From positions 147,613 to 211,612 of the forward strand of contig VXAZ01004560.1 in assembly GCA_013399875.1 (NCBI GenBank): a stretch of DNA of 64,000 nt, read 5' to 3'. Below, in pieces: positions 27,712-38,028 of the stretch. Within the stretch, counting starts at the first letter, position 1. Each line of letters starts with the position of its first letter. The notes below the pieces were generated by a model. It was given only the letters and a program-made list of their open reading frames with translations. It made no database searches and had not been told where the DNA came from. A program made the position numbers and the translations under genes. Source of the stretch: Gymnorhina tibicen. Taxonomy: Eukaryota > Chordata > Aves > Passeriformes > Artamidae.

Positions 27712-30700
27712 CTGCACCGGGGGAAGCGCAGGGGCTGCATGAGCTTCACTGCCCACCCGGGATGGCTGGGATCACCCATCACAGAAATATGGAATGGTTT
27801 GGGTCGGAGGGACCTCAAAGCCCATCCAGTGCCACCCCTGTCATGGGCAGGGACACCTCCCACTATCCCCGGCTGCTCCAAGCCCCATCCAGCCTGGCCT
27901 TGGGCACTGCCAGGGATCCAGGGGCAGCCACAGCTGCTCTGGGCAACCTCTGCCAGGGTTCACCCTCACAGGAATGAATTTTTCCCGAACCTTCAACCTA
28001 AAACTCTCCTTCATTAGTTTAAAACCCTTCCGCCTTGTCCTGCCTCTGCCCGGGATCGCCCCTCTGGGTGTGAGGATGCTCGGGAGGAGCCAAGAGCCGC
28101 ACGCAAGGACGGGAGGAGCAGCAGCTACGAACAACCAGCCCGTGGGACCGCGACCCTCGGCTCTCGGAGCCCAGCCCCGCACCGGGGGCTGATCCCGGGT
28201 GGCCCCAGGGTTGGGGTTCAGCGTGGGGCAAATCCGGCCGCACACCTGGGGAAACCCCGGCGGGGAGGGGGGGAACCCGGCAGCCCCCGCCCCCCTGCGC
28301 CGGCCCCGCGGCCCCACGTTACCTACAGAGGGCTCTCCTCGTTGAAGCTCACGTCGCAGAAGAGCCGGGACGAGCGTTTGCCCGTCCGGGCCGTGAAAGG
28401 GACAGTTTTGAGAGCTGAGCAGAGCGATCCAGAGACAGCGAGGAGTAGCAGGAGGAGAGAGGAGGAAGAAGCAGAAGAGGAGGAAGAGATATGAGACAGG
28501 GCAGGGAGCACTCGGCAGCTTTGCCGTGTGGGATGGGAAGGTGCTGCAGGTAGGTTTGGTCCCTGTGATGGGGCTTGGTGACCCTCCAGCTCCTGTGACA
28601 GCCCTGCAGCCCCCAGCGCTGGCTCTGTGATGTGGGGACACCTGGCTGCTCACCTGAAATCATCTCTCACCTGAAATTATATCCTCGATGGCCCCATCTT
28701 TGCCTTCGTAGATGAGCGGCTCCTTCACCATCTGCTTCCTCTTCAGCTCAGCAATCATATCCATCTGCTGCCTCCTGGCCTTCTGGACAGGCAGCTGGGG
28801 AGGGGACAGGGCGGTTGAGTGGCGTGATCACACCCCAGAGGAGATGGGGTACCCTCACCTTCACCTCCCACCCAGCTCTCCCTCCGCAGGACCTGTTTAG
28901 TCCTTCCCCACCACTCAGCCCCCTCAGGGCTGGGGCTGGGACCCCACCAGGACACAAATATGGGGGCACCTTCACCTCAGGCTGCTGCTCGCTGCCAGGG
29001 GAGCCGGATTCTGCCTCTTTGGCCGCGGCCTCTTGTTTCTTCCACAGCTCGATGTCCTGCTCTGCTTTCTTGGGAGAGGGGCAGGAAGGGTGTGCTGAGC
29101 CAGGGGAGTCCAGGACTGCAGCCCCCTCCTCCCTCCCCTCACAGCCCCCAGCTCACCCCAACCCAGTTCCAACATCTCTGACCAAAGGCATCCCCGAGCC
29201 CCAGGGTGTCCCAGCCCCACCAGCCCCAGCCTTGCCTGTGACTTTTGCTGGTTGCTCCCAAGTGGGGTCAGATGCCCCAAATCTCCTCCCAGCCCTCAGA
29301 AACAGAGAACCCCGTGCCCCCTCCTACCTTGTAGGCTCTGATGAAGCGCATGAACATGGGGAAGAAGGTGGTGGGAGGACTGGTCTTGGGGTTCTCCCCG
29401 AAATACTCCACAGCTGACTCATACGCTTCCTGTGGGCAGAGACACCCGATCTGGGGGCTGAGCCTGGGCAGCGGCACCCAGCGCCCGCCGCCTCCTTCCA
29501 GCCTCTCCCACCTCCCCATCCCACCCCGTATCCCTCCTGGCTGTCCCGCTGGAGCCACATCCCAAGCAGGAGCCTCTCCCATGGGGCAGAGGTGCAAGCA
29601 GAGGGCACCCCAGGGTGTCCCATGCAGGGGACTGTCCCCACCACCCTGCCCCACCCCAGCACCCACCTTGGCGGTTTTGCTGTCAGCCTGCAGCTTCTCC
29701 ATCACCTCCGAGTTGACCTTGAGGAAGTCCTTGAGCACGGGGCTGTCGTCCTGTCTCATAAACTCCTTGCGGGTCAGCTCCATGCCCTGCTGCAGGCTCC
29801 GCACGTCCTGCAGGACGCCATCCAGGGACACTGCGGGAGGGGAGCAGTGCGGGGTCAGGGCAGGCTCGCAGTGCCAGGGGCTGCCTCAACCCCCAGCCCA
29901 GGGCCCGTGGGCACTACCTGTGCCCGCCTTTTCAAGGAAGTGCAGCTCGGTGTGGAAGCCGGTGAGCTCCGGGTATTTCTCCATGATCACCCGCACCAGG
30001 TAATGCAGCAGCGTCTGCTTGCGGTCTGTCGACTTCATCTCCAGGAGCTGGGGCAGGGCAGAGTCAGCCCCGACCCACAACCACCACCCCCTCACCCTGC
30101 CCAGGGCTGCCTCTGGTGGCTGGGTCTGCATCCCTCCATCCCTCCATTCCCACAGCTGGATCTGCATCCCTCCGTCCCCCAGCTGGGTCTGCATCCCTCC
30201 ATCCCCACGGCTGATTCCCATCTTTCTCCATCCCTGTGGCTGGGCCTGCATTGCTCTGTCCCCATAGCTGGTTCTTCATCCCTACATTCCCACATGTGAC
30301 CTTCCTGCATCTATCCCCACAGCTGGTTCCCATCTTCCTTCATCTCATCCTTCCTCCATCAAAGTCCTTGAATCCTTTAACCTCTCCACATCAGGTCTCC
30401 ATCCTTCCAACCCCACTCCTGTGTATCTCCATCCCCTTACCCCCTCCCCTCGCCTCTCCAACCCTATAGTCAGTCTTTTCATCCCTCCATCCCCACAGCT
30501 CAACCTCATGTTCCTCCATCCCCACTGCTGGTCCTTGTATCCCTCTATCCCCACAGCAGGTTCCTGCATCCCTCCATCCCTGCAGCTGGTCCTTGTGTCC
30601 CTCTGTCCCCAGGGCTGGTCCCTGGCAGTAGCAGTGTCCCCGATCACCCCCACACCAGGCACCCCATGCCGACCCTACCGCGTCGAGGCTCTGCAGCCGG

Positions 30701-33700
30701 AAGCCGTAGGCAGCTCCACGCTTGCTGCTGTTCATGTAGTTCCCGAAAGCCAGGACGATCTGCAGGGACACCACGGCTTGGGGACACAGGGCCAGGAGGG
30801 CACAGTGCCTACAGACACCCTGCCAGCACTGGGTGTGCACCCATCGGGGCCACCTCACCCCTCACCTCACCTCGAGGATGTGGCGCAGTTTGCTGGAGGA
30901 CTTGAGGGACATGGAGGCGGCGATGATGGCATTGAGTTGCTGCGGGAGGGAGGGAAGGGTGTGAGTGTGGCCGCAGGAGCCGCCCCCGCGCAGCCCCCGC
31001 CCTGGCCTCCCCGGCACACACCGGCATGAGCAGCTGGGCCGTGTCGCCGAAGCTGCCCAGGAAGATCATGACGTTCATGCGCTCGGCCAGGCGCGGGATC
31101 TTGCTGAAGCGGATCATGAACTGGTCCTCGTCCGAGAGCTCCTCTGGCGGCTGCTGGTCCCGCTCGAACTTCCCGATCAGGGTCCGCTCGTACTCGGTGG
31201 GCAGGAAGCGCAGCAGCAGCTCCAGGAAGTCGAGGCTCAGGGTTTGCTGATCGTACCTGCAGGGAGGGGACACCCCTGGCACTGTCAGGCCCTGCCGCAG
31301 GTCCCGAAGCCCCCCTGTCACCCCGGGCTGGTTCCATCATCCCTCCACCCCCACAGCTGGTTCCTGCATCACTGCATCTTTCCATATCTGGACCCTGCAT
31401 CTCTCTGTCTCTCCATATGGATCCCTCCATCTCTCTATCTTTGGTCCCCACATCCCTTCATCTCATATCTGGTTCCTGCATCCCTCCCTCTCTCTGTATC
31501 TGCTCCCGCATCTCTCCATCCCCACAACTGGTCTCTGCGTCCCTCTGTCTCTCTGTGTCTGGCCCCCACAGCCCTGTCTCATACCTCATTCCTGCATCTC
31601 TCCATCCCCACATCTGATCCCTCCATCCCTCCATCTCTGTGTCTTATCCCTGCATCCCCACACTGATCCCTGCATCCCGTCATGCCCTCACCCGTCCCAA
31701 CCCCTTGGTCCAGCTGGGCTATGCCCGACCTTATCCCGACCTTGCCCCACCCCAGGGGGGAACACTCACGTCTCAATGGCCGTGCAGATGTCCTGGATGC
31801 TACGGCCGCCCTTGCGCAGGGTGATGGCCAAGTTCTTGGCCCGGTTGGACTCCATGAGGGTCACCTTGCTCGGGGCCTTCTGCGTGGCCTTGGCCTTGAG
31901 GGCACTGATGTCCAGGGCGGGGCCCTGCGCCTTGGTCTTGAACTGCTCCTCGAAGTCACTCATGTCCAGCTCCTGTGGGGACACAGGGCTGTGTGCACGG
32001 CGGGGAGGTGGCACGGGACATCTGGGGTGAGGATGGGGCCAGAGGAACGGGATAAGGGTGAGAGGAGTGAGGATCGAGGTGCAGCAGGGGGACGAGGATG
32101 GAACAAGGGGACAAGTACAGGGACAGGCAAGGGGGCAGGGAGGGGTAAGGAGGGGGTGAGGGCACCAGAGGACGGAGATGAGGAAGAAGAAAAGGACAGG
32201 ACGTGAGGATGAGGACGGAGCAATGGGACAAGGAGAGGGTGAGAGGAGAAGCACGCCTGATCCCGTGCTGTCCCTCTCCATGGTGCTAGGGAGATTTCCT
32301 GACCTCCGGCTCTTCCTGCAGCCTGTGACACCGCGGGTGGGTGCAGGGTGGGCACGAGGCAACCTCAGCATGGCACTGACCCACCCAGGCACCCTGTGCC
32401 CGGCCCCCGTGGGCTCACCTGCAGCACCTTCTCGTCGTTGAGCTCGGTGAAGACGGTGCCGTCGATCTGGCTCGGCTTCAGGGCCACCCAGTTGAAGACG
32501 GGCATGCGGAACTTGGTCTGGATCGGCTTCTTCACCTTCACTGCAGGGTCACGGGGAGGGGGGGGCACGTCACAGGGTGGGGGGGTCCCAAACCCACTGC
32601 AGGGTGCCCCCAGACCCCTCCCACCGTCCCTGGGCCACACTCACCTGAACCATTGNNNNNNNNNNNNNNNNNNNNNNNNNNNNNNNNNNNNNNNNNNNNN
32701 NNNNNNGGGGGCAGCAGGTGCTGGTGGGGGCGGGGGGACTGGAGCCAGAGCCGGAGCATCTGCAAGGGAAAGAAGAAGTGGGTGAGACGGTGACACAGCA
32801 GGGCACGGTGCCACCGCCACGCTCCCTCCGCCACCGCATTATCCTGAGCCCCTGGGCACATCCCCACACCCCCGCCTCGGTTTCTGTGCCCAGAGACTCT
32901 CTGCCACCCCTCCTTCGTGCCAGGTGTCCCCGCCGGGACGGGGACATCCCCTTGCACTCACGGTACCTGTGCAGGCGGGGGTGGTGTCGGTGGTGGCAGT
33001 GGCCTCTCCAGAAACCACGGGGGCTGCGGGGGTTTCTATGACAACGGGGACAATTTCGATGGCGACGTCTCCGTCGGGCCCACGCAGGATCTGCACCAGC
33101 CCCTTCTCCTCGAGCTCCGCCAGCCGCCGCTCCAGCGCCAGCCGGTAGCACTCCTGGGGCTGCGGGGACGGCGGGCTGGGCGGCCGAGGGGGGCTCAGCT
33201 GCTCCTGGAGAGGTGACAACCCCCGGCAGGTCACCGGTGTCCCACTGCACCCCTCGGAGCCCGGTCCCTCAGCCCCAGCCTTCCCTCAGCACCGCGGCAC
33301 CCCCGGCTCACCCGCAGCGCCTCCAGCTCCCGCCGCGCCTGGCTCAGCTGCATCTCCAGCTCCGCTATCTTGGCCATGGAGTCGTTCTCCGCATCCTGCA
33401 GCTTCTCCGTCAACTGTGGGGGACGAGGCGCCGCCGCTCAGCCCCGTCCTCATCCCTCCCTCGGGGCTTGCGTCAGTGGCTCTGCCCACGCGCCCACGGC
33501 CCACCTGGCTGACGTGCTCCTGCAGCTCCTCCATGTGCTCCAGCACCGCCGTCTTGGTCTCGGAGTCCTCCAGCATGGCCCCCACATCAAAGACGTTGTC
33601 CAGGTAGGCTTGGATCTGCACCTGCAGCTTGTCGCTCTCGGTGAGGCGCAGAGTCTGCCAAGGGACAGCCGGTGTCACCTTCAGCGCTGGTGGCACCCCC

Positions 33701-36700
33701 GGCACCCCCCCCGGGGAACACCCACCTCCAGGTACTGGTCCAGCCCCAGGTGGGTGAACTCGTACTGCAGGAACACGCGGAAGTTCATGTTCTCCACCGA
33801 GTGCACCACGATGTTGATGAACTGCATGCAGGCCACCTGCGGGGACACGGCTCAGCGCGGCCACAGGCACGGCACAGGGGCAGGGTGGCCCTTAGGGACA
33901 CTGCCCCAGAGGCTGCATGGGGGGTCGGTGGCCCTCGGGGACATGGTGTCCCTGGGGAGTGCATGGTGGTTTGCACAGTCCTGGGGACATGGTGGCCTGG
34001 GGACAGCACGGTGGCCTTGGGGACGTGATGGCCAGGGGACAGTTTGGTGGCTTAGGAGCCCTTGGGGACAGCAGAACAGCCTGGCAGCCCTTGGGACATG
34101 CCACCCCCAGGACAGCACAGTGGCTCAGCAGCCCTTGAGGACATGGTGACCTGGGGAGAGTTTGGTGGCTCAGCATCCCTTGGGGCATGATGCCATGGGG
34201 ACAGAGTGGTGGCTTAGGGGCTCTTGGGGCATAATGGCCTGGGGATAGTGCAGCAGCCTTGGTGACATGACACCCTGGGGACAGCAGAGCACGAGCCCCA
34301 GCAGCCACTCACCATGAAGTCAATGTTGGTGTCCTCGTTTCGGAAATACTCCATCAGCTTCTCAAAGCGGTTCTTCTCCCCACAGACCTGGGGGGGAGCA
34401 GGGGGCTGAAGTCCAGGGAAGACATGACCAGGGGACACCCAGAAGGGTGGCAGGACAGGAGGTACCCGTTGGTGACACCATCCCAACCCTGACCAGTGCT
34501 GCCAGGCACCCAGCCCAGCTGGGACGTGGCCCTGGGGACACAGGCTGGCATGGGGACATCAAGCCCACCCAGTGAAACATCCTTAAGCGAGTCAGAGACG
34601 GGCATTTTGAGGGTGGCGCAGGGCTCTGCCACACACAAACCGAGGCACAAACCCAGCTGGAGCACAGATGTTCACGTGGGGACTGGGTGTCCCTGCTGGG
34701 GACTGGGTGTCCCTGCTGGGGACTCACCTCCTTGAAGTTGTCGAAGGCAGCCAGGATGATGTCGTGGCCACCTCGGACCAGGCAGACGGCGGCCAGCAGC
34801 TCCAGCACCAGAGCCTTGGTCCTGCAGAGACACACGGTGTGAGGGGGCTGGGGCCGTGGGGTGGGCGAGGGGATGGGGGGACAAGGGACAACAGGGGACA
34901 GGGCAGCTCCTACCTGGCGCTCTTGTTGTTGAGGCTCAGGGTGATCTCGTTGACACAGGCTGGGTGGTTCATCACGAGGCTGAAGCCAGACTTGGGGAGG
35001 GGAAAGGAGCATTAATGGGGTCGTGTGTCCCCCTGGAGACACTCCAGGTCCTTGGGACACCCCCATGCCACGTCCCCACCAGACAGGAGGTTGGGTGAGG
35101 ACATCCCAGAGCCAGGGGATGCAGACCCGGTCCCACCCCGAAGCTGTCACCGCAGGAGCAGGGGATCCCGGGGGAGCCCCGGGCGGATCCCCGCGGATGC
35201 CGCCCACTCGCACCTGGTAGTTCATGATGGCGCGGAGGCACATGATGCACACATGGACATCGTCCTTCTGGCTGACGAGCCGCGAGTTGCGCAGCGTCTT
35301 CCTGCTGTGCGAGGGGTTCAGCCTGGGCGGGGAGAGCGCGGCTGAGCGGGGCCCGGGGCGGCCGCGGGCGCAGCGCAAAGCGGGGAGGGGACAGCGCAGA
35401 GGGGTGGCGGCGGGGGCGGGGGGGCACCGGGGCACCCGGGCGGCTGCACCCCACGGGGGGAACCCCCGTGTCCGTGCCCATCTAGCAGCCCTCGGGCTGG
35501 GGGGGGTGATGTGGGGTGGGACGGGTTTTGGGGCCCCCTCGTGCACACGGGTGGTCTCGGAGGCTCACCGGGGCGGGCAGGAGCTGCCGGGTGACCTGGG
35601 GGCACTGTCCCCATCTCTGCCCGGGGCACCGCAGGGGACGCTGGGGTGGACGTGGCGGAGGAGGGTGTGGATGTGCTGGTTCGAGAGGCAGCAGCTGGAG
35701 GCGCGTTAGAGCCTGCAGGACAGGAGGGAGAAACGGGGCTCCCGCGCCGCCCCGGGGACACCCGGGCTCGGGGACAAGGGGCCGGACCCCCTGCGGGTGC
35801 CACGTCCCTCCTGACCTGTCCCTGGGGCTGGGAGGGACACCCCGGCTCCTCCAGAGCAGCCGGCAGGCGGCGAGGGACCCCCGCGGTCCCGGGGTGCCAC
35901 GTTACAGCTCCTGGGGTGACCGCGGTGGGGTGTCCCTGGGACCCCCCCGCCCACCGGGGATGCCCCGCAGGCCCTGTCTCCAGTACCGGTGACCAGCAGC
36001 GGGGTCCCGTGGGGTGTCCCCGTCCCGCCAGTGCCCCGTCACCTACCGTCAGCGCGTCCCCGGCAGCGTGCAAGAGAAGAGCGGGGTTAGACGGGGCTGC
36101 GGGCCAGCGGCACCAAGCGAGAGCCACCAGCCACCAGGACCGGCTTCGGGGGACACAGGCCCGTCCCTCCGCCCCGGGTGTAAACCAGGGGGCTGCGATT
36201 TGCTCCCCCAAAATCTCCAACACCCCCAATTTTTGTGTGGCACGGTCTCAGTGCCAGGGTGGGGACACGGATCCAGCCCAGCCCCTGGGGCACACAGGGC
36301 GATGTGGCTTTGTCCCCACCCTCAAACCAGCAATGGGCACCCATTTTTAGGACTGGGCCTGCGTCTCCCTGCCAAGCCCCTCTCCAAGCGCGGCGCGGCC
36401 GGGGGTGCAGCGAGGCGAGAGCGGGGGACACGGCACAGGGACGGGGGGACAGTTGGGGATGGGACCACACGTTACCTTACAGTGAGGGGCCGCGTTTTGG
36501 AGGAGCCCTGGGTGGGGGACGAGGAGGTGCTTTTGTTCAGGTCCTCCAGCGACCGCTCCTTGCCCTTGTCAGAGCCGGGGCTGCTGTTCTCTGTGCTCTC
36601 CATGTCATACCTGGTGGCCCGCGGGGACACGGGGACAGGTGAGACGCGGCACCCCAATACAGGCAGATGCCCCTCAGGGTCTTGGGGATGTTCTGCTCAG

Positions 36701-38028
36701 CCCCAGCCATGGACCACCGCCCTTATGACAAGGGAGGGCAGCCCCGGGGATCCCCCAGCCCCGCTGAGCCCCAGGGGAGGCTGATCCCAGCCTCGGGGAC
36801 AGGACACCCGGTGGGGACGTACGCGACAGAGCACTGGGCAAAGGCGAGGTACTCCAGCAGCACATCCAGCCCCTTGTTCTCCTCGTTGAGGAACTCCTGG
36901 ACCCAGCTGGAGGGTACAGAGGGTTAGTGGGCTCTGCCAACCCCCACATCCTCTCTGCCCCTGCCCCCAGACACGCAGTGGAGCCACTCCTTGGTCAGAG
37001 CTCCCCAGCAAGGGTGGAACACGCTGGGGACATGAGGTGGCACCACGAGCTGGCATTTCTCTGAGGCCAGGTGAGTGCCATGGTGACCCTGATATATGGG
37101 GGACACAGCCCAAGGGCTCTCCTGCCACCACTGCCACCACTGCCACTGTTGCCACTCCTGCCATGACAGGACGGCCTGGCCCTGGGGACCTTGGGCACTC
37201 ACCACCCCACAAGGGGTCAGGACACCCAGGGTCCGTCCTGGCACTCAGGGGATACCAGAGGGCCAAAATGGGGTTCAGACCCCACAGAACCCCCAGCTGC
37301 CTCAGCACCCTCAGCCTCCCATCAGAGGCCCCCCAGGGGGGCTGAATGAGGCCACAGCCTCCACATCCTGCTGTCACCCTCCAGCCAGAGCCAGCAGCAT
37401 GTCCATCCCCACCCTGGAGCCAGTGGCAGCGGCTGGGTGACAATGCCACCCCCACCCTTACCCGATGTAGTTGGTCCTCAGGGAAATCTCCAGCTCCCGG
37501 AGCACCTGCGTGGACTCCTGCACTCGCCTCTTGAACTGTGGGACGGGGACAGCCGTTGGCACCCTGTGCCCAGCCTGGGATGGGGACCAGGGGACCGGAG
37601 TACAACGGGGACCGCTCACCTTCCTGCTGACACCGCCCGTGTCCAAGTAGCTCTTCAGCTTCTGGATGTAGGCGGATGGAGGGTTTTTCACCTGGAAACG
37701 CTCCTGCGAGCCCCAGAGAGAGGCTGAAACCGGGCCACCTGCTGTGGCACGGGGACATGCCACTGTCCCCACAGCAGCCACAGTGTCCCTGTCCCCACCC
37801 CAACTGCGTCAATACTCAATGAGGTTAATAAGGTGTTGTGTCGGTAACGAGGTGGATGCCAGTGCTTGGCACAGCCAGGTTGATGCCACGAGTGGCACTT
37901 GGGGACAGGGACAGCAATGGGGATGCTGTGAGCTTGGACCTCACCTGGTCACAGATCAGCTCCCACTTCTTCTCGTTGTCGTACTGGTTGAGTAGCTTCA
38001 TCTTGTCTGGGGGCAGGTTCATGGAATT
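27608..38028 (-). CDS. FMNL1: FMNL1 (formin-like protein 1), N-terminal exon missing, FH1 gapped
   Basis: FMNL1 is a Diaphanous-related formin of leukocytes that nucleates and elongates actin filaments under Rho-family GTPase control. Coding exons, 5' to 3': 38028-37945, 37703-37620, 37535-37462, 36906-36823, 36610-36476, 35322-35214, 34990-34914, 34821-34728, 34387-34313, 33836-33726, 33654-33505, 33413-33312, 33204-32967, 32759-32645 (contains the 32656-32706 gap), 32540-32419, 31972-31770, 31256-31022, 30939-30871, 30759-30679, 30047-29918, 29830-29667, 29429-29328, 29068-28976, 28794-28671, then 28414-28323 or 27711-27608. Phases match across every junction that can be tested. The order is the GTPase-binding/FH3 region, coiled coil ([20 protein letters not shown]), FH1 proline run, FH2 ([20 protein letters not shown] onward) and a DAD-like tail (GAIEDII). 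Without the first exon about 940-980 residues are visible, against roughly 1100 in human. Confidence 0.96.
27779..28066 (-). mobile_element. CR1 LINE fragment in FMNL1 terminal intron
   Basis: ATGGAATGGTTTGGGTCGGA, CCAGCCTGGCCTTGGGCACT and TAGTTTAAAACCCTTCCGCC are CR1 blocks. It fills much of the intron between the two alternative C-terminal exons and is in the same orientation as FMNL1. Confidence 0.9.
28323..28414 (-). CDS. FMNL1: FMNL1 alternative C-terminal exon A (…[14 protein letters not shown]…)
   Basis: Phase-1 acceptor, 92 nt. Joined to 28671 it reads [23 protein letters not shown] and ends NEESPL followed by TAG (28325-28323). It matches the standard mammalian FMNL1 C-terminus ([12 protein letters not shown]). 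The TAG is followed immediately by GTAACG, a plausible 5' splice site. The exon could therefore be an internal cassette whose stop codon is its last three bases, rather than a true last exon. Confidence 0.88.
28671..33204 (-). CDS. FMNL1: FMNL1 FH1-FH2-DAD exons
   Basis: Exon 33204-32967 joins the coiled coil to the FH1 domain. The next exon (32759-32645) begins with proline-rich codons and then runs into a 51-N gap, a usual site for assembly failure in formins. FH2 follows from 32540: [98 protein letters not shown] and [16 protein letters not shown] are typical. FH2 dimers stay on the barbed end, and FH1 delivers profilin-actin. The tail [20 protein letters not shown] is basic and then leads into the DAD-type sequence. 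Confidence 0.93.
29868..30680. repeat. Degenerate minisatellite in FMNL1 intron (CATCCCTCCATCCCCACAGCTGG type)
   Basis: The core array is about 30118-30640, in the intron between exons 30759-30679 and 30047-29918. Units of roughly 25-30 bp based on TCCATCCCCACAGCTGGTTC repeat with many substitutions. A second block of the same family lies at 31320-31680 in the next upstream intron. Several units contain CCCCACAG, which resembles a splice acceptor only on the plus strand, so it does not compete with FMNL1 splicing. Confidence 0.7.
31320..31680. repeat. Degenerate minisatellite, second block
   Basis: Pyrimidine-rich units such as CTGCATCTCTCCATCCCCA repeat through the FMNL1 intron between exons 31972-31770 and 31256-31022. 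They are related in sequence to the array at 30118-30640. Confidence 0.65.
32656..32706. other. FMNL1: Assembly gap in FMNL1 FH1 exon
   Basis: 51 Ns. The flanking exon enters and leaves in phase 1, so its length should be a multiple of three. As assembled it is 115 nt (32645-32759), so the gap length cannot be exact unless the gap also hides an intron. Confidence 0.95.
33312..38028 (-). CDS. FMNL1: FMNL1 GTPase-binding / FH3 and coiled-coil exons
   Basis: These twelve exons encode the autoinhibitory N-terminal half. Conserved blocks include [120 protein letters not shown] and [20 protein letters not shown]. The last exon (33413-33312) is a heptad-like coiled coil. In the family this region binds Rho-type GTPases and contacts the C-terminal DAD to keep the formin inactive. 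Confidence 0.93.
33890..34310. repeat. GGGGACA-type degenerate minisatellite in FMNL1 intron
   Basis: The intron between exons 34387-34313 and 33836-33726 is filled with units like GGGGACAGCACGGTGGC and CTTGGGGACATGATGGCC, roughly 25-35 bp and poorly preserved. No gene signal is seen. Confidence 0.6.
34681..34727. repeat. 20-bp tandem repeat beside an FMNL1 donor
   Basis: The unit GACTGGGTGTCCCTGCTGGG is present twice (34681-34720) plus a partial copy. On the minus strand the array begins a few bases inside the intron after the donor of exon 34821-34728. Confidence 0.8.

Noticed and set aside
26859..27977. 372-codon plus-strand frame across the FMNL1 3' end
   Set aside because: It overlaps the antisense of FMNL1 exon B and a CR1 copy. 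Its composition is that of a shadow frame.
34362..35546. 394-codon minus-strand frame
   Set aside because: Runs through three FMNL1 exons and their introns. Only the exon parts match the family, and the rest is intronic read-through.
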